Assembly: GCF_018687715.1 (NCBI RefSeq)
Contig: NC_056758.1
Coordinates: 16,063,501-16,127,500 of the forward strand
Length of the DNA: 64,000 bases
Direction of reading: 5' to 3'
Source of the DNA: Carya illinoinensis
Taxonomy: Eukaryota; Streptophyta; Magnoliopsida; Fagales; Juglandaceae
Shown: positions 33,789-44,900 of the stretch, piece by piece
Numbering within the stretch: position 1 is the stretch's first letter
How the letters are laid out: each line of letters opens with the position of its first letter
The notes under the pieces: model-generated
Seen by the model: only the letters and a program-made list of their open reading frames with translations
What the model was told of the DNA's origin: nothing
Databases searched by the model: none
Program-made: the position numbers and the translations under genes

Positions 33789-34235
33789 ATGTCTGAAGCA
33801 CGTAGTAGCACTAGCATATCTTACGATCAAGAAACTCTCATAAAAATGAATATCTAGTATGTCATTGTGGTATTAAAGCATGTTGGCGAACTGCTCATAT
33901 AGAGGATAATGAGGGGCGCCAATTTTTCGGTTGCTAAAACTTTGAGGTATGTTATTTGTTGGTACTCTTGTTTGCTAAAAAGTAATTGGTAATCTTGGTT
34001 TGCTAATATGTATTCTTTGATTTTGTAGGCTGGGCATTCTTCCAGGTTTTTTTTTGTTTGTTAATATGACCCAGAAATATTACTGTATGGTGAAAAGAGA
34101 GTCAACCAACTAAAAACTGAACTTTAAAAGATACAACTACTAATGGATATCGAAACAACTCGACATCGACTGGAAATAGAGACCGAGAGGCTCAAGAGAA
34201 AACTTGAGTGTCAGTTTAGTGATAGTAATTTCAAT
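33789..34235 (+). pseudogene. GRF-type zinc-finger protein pseudogene
   Basis: Starts MSEARSSTSISYDQETL at 33789. After a one-base shift it reads CHCGIKACWRTAHIEDNEGR and QFFGC, the CxC...GR.F.GC signature of the GRF zinc finger found in many short plant proteins. A stop replaces the residue after the last cysteine. After a putative intron (about 33948-34029) a second segment reads YDPEILLYGEKRVNQLKTEL, then a charged coiled-coil ETTRHRLEIETERLKRKLEC. The frameshift and stops mark it as dead. The Gypsy element begins at its 3' side. Confidence 0.65.
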
Positions 34236-37200
34236 ATTGTGGGTACTTTGTTTACGATTTTATTTTGGAAAATTCTGTGAAAATAATGTGACCAACTCCT
34301 TGAAGCCTGAAACAGTTCCTTCCAAAAGGAACTAGTGAATGTGGAACCACGATAAAAAATAATTGCTTTTGGTAAGCCATGAAGCTTAAAAAATTGTTTA
34401 AAAATAATGAAGCTACATGAGCAACTGTGGTAGTTGCTCATGGGTGTTTTAAAGGCATAAAGTGAGCATATTTAGATAATCTGTCTACCACCACCATGAT
34501 GACAAAAAACCCTCTAGAAATAGGTAAACATTCCACAAAATCTATGGAAAGGTCAGTCCAAATTTGATCAAGAATTGGTAAAAGCTGCAAAAAACTTGTT
34601 GGAAGCACATTCTGAATCTTATTTCTCTGGCAAGTATCACACTCCCTAATAAACTGCTCGACATCATTTTTAAGACTAAGCCAAAAAAACTTAGCTCGAG
34701 CTCTATGTAGACACTTGTGAAAGCCAAAATATCTAGCAGCAGGAATAGTATGCAGATATCTCAGAATTTGTTGCTTCAAAGGAAGAGAATCAAGGACAAA
34801 AATATGTTCCTTCTTAAACAACAACCCATGCATGAGTTTAAATGAAGGAACAAAAGAAGGATCTTTTTGCAATGCAGCAAGTAGTTGCTGATCATTCTGA
34901 TCTGCAGAATAAGCCAACTTCAAGTCTGAAATCCAAGTGGGAGTAGGGAAAGAAAGGGTTGCCGAGTCAGCAACTACATCAAGCTGGTCCCTTCTAGATA
35001 AGGCATCTACTACCCTATTTTCAATGGTGAACTCATATCCAAGTAGCTTGGATAGCCATTTCTACTGTGCTATAATCCTAATTTTCTGCTCAAGTAGATA
35101 CTTAAGCTGTGATGATCAGCTCGAATGACAAAAACACTGCCCACAAGATAAGGCCACCATTTCTTAACAGCTAACACTAAGGCTAGCAATTCTTTTTCAT
35201 AAGTAGAGAGAGTTAAGTTTTTTCCTTTCAAAGCTTGACTCAGAAAAGCTAAGGGCCTTTGGCTTTGCATCAAAACTACTCCTACTCTAGTGGCACAAGT
35301 ATTACACTCAATAACAAAAGGCTTGCGAAAATCAGGAAGAACAAGAACTGGAGGACTCGTATCAACAAGCTTCAATTCATTAAAAGATGTTGTGGCAGAA
35401 TCTGACCACACAAAAGCATCTTTCTTCAATAGGGCAGTTAAAGGGGCAACAATTAGACCATAACCCTTAATGAATTTTCTAAAATAGCCTGTCAAACCTA
35501 AAAACCCTCTTAAGACTTAAGAGTTTTAGGTATAGGCCAATTAAGCATGGGATCCAGGTTCTTAGGATCTGTTCTTACTCCCTCCTTAGAAATTAAGTGC
35601 CCCAAATATTCAATTTCCTGACATGCAAACTTGCACTTGGACTCCTTGGCATAAAGCTGATGCAAGCGCAATGTATCCAACACAATTGCTAGATGAGATA
35701 AATGAGAAGCCATATCCTTGCTGTAGACCAGAATGTCATCAAAGAAGACAATGACAAACAGTCTAAGAAAGGGCCTGAAAACCTCATTCATGAGGCCTTG
35801 AAAAGTGGAGGGGGCATTAATGAGACCAAAAGGCAGGACAAAGAACTCATAATACCCTTCATGAGTCCTAAATGCAGTTTTTGGAATATCCTCATCCCTC
35901 ATGCGTATATGATGATACCCAGCTCTTAGATCTAACTTAGAAAAGAGTGTAGAACCTGAAAGTTCATCTAAGAGCTCATCCACAATAGGAATAGGGTATT
36001 TGTGCTTAATAGTAGCTTCATTTAAAACTTTATAATCAATGCACATGGGCCATGAACCATCAGACTTTCTGACAAGTAACATAGGAGAAGAAAAGGGTGA
36101 TTGACTAGGCCTCACAACACCAGAATGCAAAAGTTCCATCACAATCTTTTCAATTTCAGCTTTTTGATAAAATAGATATTGATAGGGCCTAACACTGATA
36201 GGACAAGTCTCCTGTTTCAAATGAATCTTATGATCATGTGATCTATGGGGTGGTAACCCAGTAGGTTTTGCAAACACATCCCTATAATTTTGTAGCAACT
36301 AATGTACTTGTTCACCATGCTGAGAAGGAAGTTCAGTTATACTACAATCAGACAATTGTAAAAAAATGTCCTTCTTGCCATAAGTAGCCTCTTAAAGGGA
36401 CTCACTATCATCAATCAACTCAGAGTGAGAAGCTGTTAGGCCCTGAAAGCAGATGTCTTTGCCACCATAATGAAATTTCATTTGTAATGCACCAAAGTCC
36501 CATAACACTGGCCCTAAATAGGATAGCTATTGGACACCCAACATAGCATCACAACCCCTTGAAGATAAGGTGAAAAAATCCACCAAAAAAGGAACCCTTT
36601 GAATCTGCACAGAAAATGCAGGACAACTCCTATTACTTTCAATAATTTCACCACTAGCTACTTTGAATTGAAGAGGTTGTCTCATTTGCATCATCAACTT
36701 ACATCTAAATTCCACGGCAGTATCCCACAAAATTGTGAGTATTGCCAGTATCAATTAAGATCACCACTCTCTTTTTACCAAACTGGCCCTCCAACCTCAT
36801 TGTTCTAGGGCCTGAAGCCCCTACAATAGATTGTAATGAAATAGAAGCTATTTCAGTCTCATCCTTAATCTCCCATTGCTGTAACATTAGCATTTAGGTC
36901 AATGCCCATCTCAATGGCCATATCAGGAACAAAGTCCATTCCTTCTATCAAGAATAGTTTTGGCTTAAGGCATCTATGGCCTTGGTGCCGCTTCTCATCA
37001 CAAAAGTATCAAAGACCTTTCTTGCGCCTATCTTGCATTTGTGCATCAGAGAGTTTTGGAAGGGAATTTTAGCCAAGAGTTGTGTTTTTTGTGCTCCTAA
37101 AATAGAAGCAGACTGTCCAGATTTCAACAAATTAGGCTTTGAACTGAATTTACCAAAATCAGCAAAGGAACCCTTCCAAGACTTCCTAAGGCTGAATACA

Positions 37201-37980
37201 TACTGTTCTTGGATCTTAGCCAAACCAAATGTATCATTTGATGTCACAGGCTTCAACAGTTTCACAAGAAGTCTAATATCATCACGCAAACCACTTAAAA
37301 AACAACTCGATTTATTTTTCTCAGAGATTCCTCGAATTCTATTTGAAAGGATCTCAAATTCTGTCTTATATTCAGTCATAGTACTGAACTGTTTCAGGCG
37401 AGTTAGATCCTCCATAGGATCATCACAAGGCGAAGAGCTAAACCTAATTTGGAGTGCTAGAAAAAAATCCTCCCAGGAATAAAACGTCTGTGTCTCAGTA
37501 ACATCCTCAAATCACATAAGGGCTAGGACATCCAAGTGAAATGAAACTACAAAAATACGCTGGATAGGAGGAATCTGATAACATAAAAAATATCGATTCA
37601 CACACGAAATGCATATAGAAGGATCATCTCCAGAAAAGCGAGGAAACTCCAGCTTAATTCCTCTAATAAGGCTTCTGTCATAGGTCTCACGATGAGAATT
37701 TTGCCCTGAGCCTTCGTAAAATTCAAGATTCGTTTGCACAATTGGAGGTTCATTATGATCGCCAGAAACATTACAAGAGATTCGTGAAATTTGTTGCAAT
37801 AAATCCTGAAACTTCTTGTCATGTGCTTCGCATTCAACCTTCGCTGCTTCTTGTTGCTGCAACAACAATCCAATTGCATCCTCGATCTGCTTCTGTTGCT
37901 GATTCTATTGTTGTCGTAAGTGATTCATCGAGTTGACGATCTGTGCATACGAACATGTACCTTCTGCCATGACTGATTGC
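34211..37980 (-). mobile_element. Ty3/Gypsy retrotransposon, 3' truncated
   Basis: Minus-strand order: gag (from MAEGTCSYAQIVNSMNHL at about 37969, continuing to 36950), protease (VVILIDTGNTHNFVG, about 36780), reverse transcriptase (LPPHRSHDHKIHL to YLGHLISKEGV, 36298-35510, with FFDD as the active-site box), RNase H (35495-35070, SNTCAT where DAS is usual), integrase with an HHCC finger (HKCLHRARAKFF, CDTCQRNK) and core DLSIDFVECLP (34923-34438) and a shifted tail to 34211. Gene order pol PR-RT-RH-INT is Gypsy. Stops separate most domains. A primer-site-like TTGGTATTAGCA lies just upstream of gag. The 3' LTR is absent. Confidence 0.92.
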
Positions 37981-37990
37981 TAATACCAAC

Positions 37991-38455
37991 TGTAATGAGC
38001 CCAAACACTGTAACAGACTGCTTCGAGAGAGTCACTCTCTAGAAATTAGGGTTAGAGGAAGAAAAAGAGTGAGAGAGAAGAATAAGGGGACTTTGAGTTG
38101 ATCAAATTCTGGTTGAAGACCTTTCCCTCCAACTTCAACTGTATTTATAGTGAATGAAGACATACGAACGCATCGTTTTACCACGCAAAAGACTAATTCA
38201 ACACTGAAAGAACAAAACGATGGCGTTTGACTTAATGAAAAAGAAAACATAGAAGGAAACATAAAACGACAATGTTCCACTAAAACACAACAACCACACA
38301 CATACTAAAACGACTGCATATCAATCCTTCCCCTTTATAGCATAGCAACTAGCAACTACCTCCTTTCCCACACGTAACATCTCCAACTTTGCAGCTTGCC
38401 CTCTCTATGCTTCCACTCCAAGACCTTCATAGCCCATGACAAATTCCTAGTCATG
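37991..38455 (-). repeat. Probable 5' LTR of the Gypsy element
   Basis: Ends CATTACA at 37991 next to the primer-binding-like site. It contains a TATA-type CTATAAATA on the minus strand at about 38143-38151. The outer end is not precisely defined, and there is no second LTR to compare. Confidence 0.55.
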
Positions 38456-38810
38456 CCTTCATTAACAAAAAAGAGTTGCATTGAAATATCCCATAAACAA
38501 AGTTAAAGATCCCATATACGTAAAAGGTGTGGAACGAAAAGAGGAAAAAGAACAAAGAACATTAAGCATTGAGATATCCTCTGTACAAAAACAAGTTGCA
38601 CTGAAATACATTGGAGTTTTAAGCATTGAGACACTGATATCATCAAAAACAAAATTGAGCAAGTGAATGGGAAAGAAAGAAAAAAGAACCAAATATCTTG
38701 TACCCTCAGAAAACATGAACGCAGAAATGAGAAAACTAAACCAATCATTCTCATCTATTAAGATCAATTGGGTTCCTTCTTAAAGTGTGCAAAATTAACT
38801 ATAAAAAAAG

Positions 38811-38833
38811 AAGAAGAAGAAGAAGAAGAAGAA
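38811..38833. repeat. (GAA)n microsatellite
   Basis: Seven to eight GAA units. Confidence 0.9.
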
Positions 38834-38869
38834 AGAAGTTTAAAGACAGTGGGGGAGGCAACAATTTAC

Positions 38870-39010
38870 CGTTCAGATTCCTGGTGAAGCGAGGCTGGAT
38901 AGAGGGGAGCTGGAAGACGACATCGGAAATTGAGGGCTGCTAGGGCTCGAAGTGAAGGCTATTGCCGAACGGAGAGAGAGGTAGAGGGATTCTGTCGATA
39001 TGGGTAAGGT
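38870..39010 (-). other. Possible orphan 5' exon
   Basis: On the minus strand the GC-richer stretch reads like a plant 5'UTR, contains MSSSSSPLSSLASPGI followed by a stop, and ends at a donor-like CTGAACG|GTAAAT (about 38872). No downstream exon found; the space is taken by the Gypsy element. It may be the remains of a gene cut by that insertion. Confidence 0.25.
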
Positions 39011-39207
39011 CATCTTTGTGGATGAGAGGTATTTCTATTTCAAATCAATTTCCCCCCTCTCTTTTTTTTCACATTGCGTGACATGACAAGTGCTTTCAAG
39101 TTGTAAAACTCAAAACTAAATTAAGGACTAAAAAATCATGAATCACAAAGTATTTGAATATTTGTGAAGAAAACAACAATTTCATGTGCCCGCATTTTGT
39201 TAATAGA

Positions 39208-39374
39208 TAATGATAGTTACAATCGTGATTATATAAATGTCATGCAATCATTTTTAAAAAAGTGAATAAATACAATACTTATATTAAAAAAAATTAATTT
39301 TTTAATAGTAGACCCACTCTTTTTTAAAGTGTCTGCACGATATTTGTACATTATACAACTGTATGCAGCATTAC
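39208..39374. mobile_element. MITE family A, copy 2
   Basis: AATGATAGTTACAATCGTG at one end, CAACTGTATGCAGCATT at the other, with core AATTTTTTAATAGTAGACCC. It matches the copies at 27.7, 52.9 and 53.8 kb. Confidence 0.75.
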
Positions 39375-39379
39375 TCGGT

Positions 39380-39560
39380 TGGTAAACCTAGTCTCCTAAA
39401 ACTTGTTTTGGAAATTGAGAAACTCCCATCTTGACCAAATTATCAGCTACAAGATTGTCTTCCCAAAACGTGTCTTGTAAACTAATGTGCAAAACATAAC
39501 CAAAACCATGTACATTCTCCCAAGGATTATAAAATTTCATGGAGGTTTGTTCCTGATGCC
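39380..39560 (-). pseudogene. Possible RNase H-like LINE fragment
   Basis: The minus strand reads LQDTFWEDNLVADNLVKMGV, resembling the C-terminal helix of RVT_3-type RNase H (REGN.VAD.LA..G). Upstream sequence to 39850 is unclear. Confidence 0.35.
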
Positions 39561-39904
39561 GATTAAAGCATGTAGTTCACAACCAAGGAAGAATCAAATC
39601 AGTTATTGTCTTAGAAATACAATGAGAATTAATGACAATAATAGAAATCATGTAGCTTTGCATTAATGCTCTAATATAAAATGGCTCGAATGAGTGTTCA
39701 GAAACCTCCACTTTCCCCATTACTAGCTCTTCAAAAGCTAAAGGTGAAACAGACTTGAAAGGAAGAGTAGTCTGATCAAGGAATAAAGTTCATGTAACCA
39801 TTGAGGGATCTTTTGTTACAGATCCACCACAAAACAAATAGCTCTTTGAAATCAATATTTAAGGGAAAACACTACTTCCCCAGAAAATTTCTATATTCAA
39901 CCGA

Positions 39905-39942
<38 letters not shown>

Positions 39943-40681
39943 AACTTAATGATTAAAAAAGTGTTTTTAAATGAATTCCGATACGTTCTTTATACATATT
40001 TAATATTGTGAAAACCATGAGAGTCAAAATCCTATAATTATTTCGAAATATCATGTAGATCTATTTTATTTAATGTAAAACTTGCAATATTTGGATGTAA
40101 AAGGTTGTGAAATTTACACCTCGAAAAATGTTTAAATGCTATGTTTTTAATGAAGAAGTTAAATATGCTAAGATCAAGAATCTTATATGTTTGGAAAGAA
40201 GCTAGAGAAAGACTTTATAAACAAAAAATTTACACTAAAAATACTCTCATCCACAGGGCACAGAAATTTTATGTTTTTTCAAGAGACTGAATTGAAACCT
40301 CCTGTATCATAAAGTCATGGGCTAGCGTTCCTGTGAGATTCCTCGAAGCCTTTGGCATCAAAACATTGGCTCAATCAACGGCTGTAGAACAGAATTAAGC
40401 ACAATGCCACAGCTCAAATGCATGGCTAATGGATCACAAAACCTTCGATTATAGAATGCGACATACTACAGTTCCTTTCCACTATCAGATGGACCTGTGC
40501 AAGTTCCCAGAAAAGTAGCTCTATCGTGGAATTGGTTAGCAAGAAATAACAGCTACATTTTGTATGACATTCAGAAAATATAAGTTTAACTTCTCTAAGC
40601 GGAATCTCAATGACATGATCTCTGAGCCCTCTAATGGTAAGTAACAAAAGCAAGGACTTCTTCACAATCCATCACAGGCTG

Positions 40682-41958
40682 TTACAGGACTCTTCGAAGC
40701 TCATCTGCCATTCCTTGCAAGAGAATAGGTTTCCGAATCACTCCACTCATTCCCACCTGTAGACATCTCTCCATCACATATTCCTCGGCACTAGCCGTTA
40801 AGGCTATAATTGAAGGCCAATTCTGGCTGCAGAGTTTCCGTATTCTTAGTGCCACCTCGAAACCATCCATTTCAGGCATATGAAGGTCCAAAAGAACAAT
40901 TTTGAATGACTTTTCTGCAGTGGTAAGAGCAATTAGACATTCAAACCCAGATGAAACAGAAGTTACTTGACAACCTAGCTTCTCAAGCAGCTTCTTGGTA
41001 ACCATCCTATTTACACCATCGTCATCAGCTAGTATAACCCGAAGGCCTCTGAACTGTGAGTTGGACACCGGCTCTGTGGAACGTCCCTGGGCAAATATAG
41101 CTCTTCCAAAAGATGGTCGGGTATGGAACCTGAGGACAAGTGTCATACTTTGTGCAACACCAATCACATTCGGAGATATCCATATATTACCTTGCATCAT
41201 CTGCAGATATTTTTTTCACATAAATTAGGACTCTTGAACAACAAAGCTACAAATATATATATTTTTTTTGATAAACTAGCTACAAATAATACTTGAATGA
41301 CACAAACCAAAATAGCAATTCCATCGCATCACAATTTTGGGACAAGCAAATGCATAATGAGGTCATAAATGTTCATGAGCTAAAAGAATGATGGTCAAAA
41401 GGTGGAGGCAAACTTTTCTAATAACATATTAAATGTAAAAAAATAAAATAAAAGAAGAAAACTATCCCATGATAAGCAACTTGTAAGGCTTAACATGTGT
41501 AAATGAAAAATAAGCAACTGTCATTTTAAAGCAAATTCTCCAAAAACTCCTTTTTTCCAACGTATATTTGGAGTGCATTAGAGTTTCAATGCCTCTAAAT
41601 GGCATTTTAAATAAAATATATACAATAATATAGACAAGGATCTTACAGGTATTTCATTTAATCACATCACACCAAAAAAGTATGCATTTCTTAGGACATA
41701 CACATTTCATAAGAACTCTGACCATCAGGCATTTGCCTCAAATTCTGAAAACCCTAAATTCATGAACTATAATATAACCAAAGAAAATTTCTTATGTGAG
41801 GATCAACTAGTAGCATGCCCTAAAGACGGGTGGGGGTGGAGATGGAGGTGAGGGTGTTGGTGCAAGAATGCCCGAAAGGAGTGGAAAGGCATGCAGGAGA
41901 GGCATTGCCGCATAAAAAAATAACCTCATATTTATAGATTCGTAATAGCCTTTACCCT

Positions 41959-41989
<31 letters not shown>

Positions 41990-44900
41990 GGTGGGGAAAT
42001 CCTCATATACATGCAGATACAATCTCAATGCTGCCAGAGCTCTTAGAAGAATAATTTTTTCCACATTTGAAGTGTTTTTATAACTTCCTTCCATTGAAAA
42101 CCTATCACCAATAACCGTGAAGTTGATTTATAATAATAGCAAAACGGAGGCCTTTTCCTTTCCAGAAAAGTATGAATAACTTCATTTAAAAATGTAAAAA
42201 GGTGTGCACTCAAATATGTAGGAATGACTAGAGAGAACCTAAGAATAAGAATTCTTCAAAATTTAACAAATCACAATGGTAGACTGTCCAAAGCAAACCA
42301 TTCGTACAAAAATCTTGAAAATATATCTTATCCAAAATCTTGTCTTGTTGAAACTTTGATTATTTCTTTCATGCCAAAAAGTCAGTCCTCCATATCAAAA
42401 ACTTTTATGGTGAGCATTCACCTCTTCTAACAAAGAAGAAATTCACCCCATGGACCCCCAAAAGAAAGAAGACACAAACTGATAATAAGGTTCCCTAGTT
42501 CTTGCAAATGGACAACAAAATAAAAGGTAAGAAATTGTCTCACTGCTGAACTTACAGCTACACTTGTCTACTATAATAATCCTCCTTTTAATAAGGTCAT
42601 CCGTCATCAACCTCTTTCCTAAACTGGCTTTCCAAACTGGAAAACCCCATGGTAACCTTAGCAACCCAGATAATTTCCAAGGGAAAATATTGAGGATTAA
42701 ATACAAAAGCAGTCCTTAGGTTTTACACGATTATCTTTCTACTCGTCAAATTTTCAATTTTATACCCTTGCTCCTTGAGTTTGTAATTTTTTTACAATAA
42801 CCCTCCATCAAATTCCATTGAGTAATTTAATGGAATCTGGCATTGCATACCAGATTGAAAAAAACTAATAGCAGAATATAAAAATCTTTTGAAAAATAAA
42901 AAATCAGATAACATGCATCATTTAAAAAACTAAATATAAAAATAAATCAAAACTGTCATAATTAAATTTTGAAAATTGAATTTAGAAACAAAGAAAATTC
43001 ACGAAAAATAATATTCTTTAAATGGAAAAAAAAATCAAGTTATTAAAAAAATTCACCATGAGTACTCGTGCCATCCTGGATGAACGAACGGCTGCCAGGG
43101 GCAACTGGAAGCACCCATGGTAGCATTGTTTTTCTTTTTATTTTCTTTTTTTATTTTATTTATATATATTTTTAATCTCTAGGTGTTGGCTCATGTGGTA
43201 AGGCCTTAGTCTTAGCAGTATGCTTCCTTTAAGTCCAACCGTCCAAGGCTCAAATCCTTGGGTGCAGCAAACAATTTCAAAGAGCCACATCCCATCGCTG
43301 AAAAGTTTGATGATTTACATGACTCGTTTGATGGGGACACATTACATGGGTTTAGGTTTTAACCTGATAAGAGACATGTTGCATTTGCACGGACTTTGAG
43401 ATTACACGTTATAAAATATATATATATTTTTTTGGAATTTAGATACTTTTGGATTTTAAAAACTACTTTTCTCTTTTCTATTTACTATAATGATATGACT
43501 GGTGGAAATGAAACTTCCATGTGTCAGCTTATCAAAAACTAACACGAATTATTGGCCTTGTGGTACATTGTGACGTTAAAAGCTTAATGGGTGATAGACA
43601 GGTTTAAAATTGCAAGTTTAATAAAAACCCATGGATGAAATGTGGAAAAGGGAAAAGGGGAAATCAAGTTTCCAGGAACTGATTCAACAATTAACCCCTT
43701 TTTTCTCCATGTGTGGCACACCACTTTAGGTTTTTGATGGAGGGTTCTTATTGAAAAAATTACAAATCAAAGGAGCAAAATGATAAGATTGGAAAAGCAG
43801 AGAAACAAGAACGTAATCGTGCAACATCCAAGGACTGTTTTATACTTAGACCAAATAATAATAATAAACCCTCTCTGTAATGCCCCAATGGAAAGCCCAA
43901 ATCACATGACCTATACTCCAAAAGGACTAATCAATGATACAATTGGAGCCACATTGGAACATTATAAAGAACAAGAATGTGGGATCTCATACACCACCTA
44001 CCTTATCCTTATCATATGGGGTATCACACTCAAAATTATAAGGATCTGCAACCAAAACATTGTTACGGCTTAACCTCCAAAACATTCTTCTTAGTTTCAA
44101 CACAGGAATAGAGATTCTAATACAACTCAAGAAAGGATTCTAATTTCGTACCTTGAAGAATAGTCACAAATCAAGGATTTCAAGCTCGAACAACTCCATC
44201 CAAAACGACCATTTAAGAATCTACTAGAGCACCCTTTCACTTAGTTATATAAATAAATGAGGAAAGAGGTATTCCAAGGCAACCTCGCCACACTGCACTC
44301 CATGCCAAAATACCTCCCCACTGTCCAACCATAGATAATGTCCCCTAAGTCCCAAGACTTCATGCTTCACACCAATTAGACAACTCCAAAGTTTCTCCCC
44401 TTCTTTTCTATTCCACCATACCCACTTTCCTAACATTGTTAAATTGAAGATGTTTTACGCCCTTCCACCAATTTTAATGGGACTGCACCAATTCCAATCC
44501 ACTAAGTGGATTTTGAACTCATTACCAAAACCCACCTTATAAGAAATCTCTTTATAGAATCCTCAATCTATTAGCTGCTACATGAGTAGGAATGGTAGAA
44601 TGGAAAAGGAAGTAGAAGACTGATAGTGTACCCATTAATAATAGTAATTCTTCCCCATTAGATAAGTATAATTTCTTCCAACTCGTCGAACTTATTTCCA
44701 TTCTTTCCATCACATGGTACCACACTGCATGAACCTTAAAAGAAGATCCCAGTGGCAATCAAAGATAAGCCATTGGCAAACAATCCACCAAACACTTCAG
44801 GCAGTCTAAAAGATCAAGCTAACCACTACTACCATCTCACTCTTACTCATATTAACCTTCAAAATACAACATAGCTTCAAAATCCAACAGAATAATTCCT

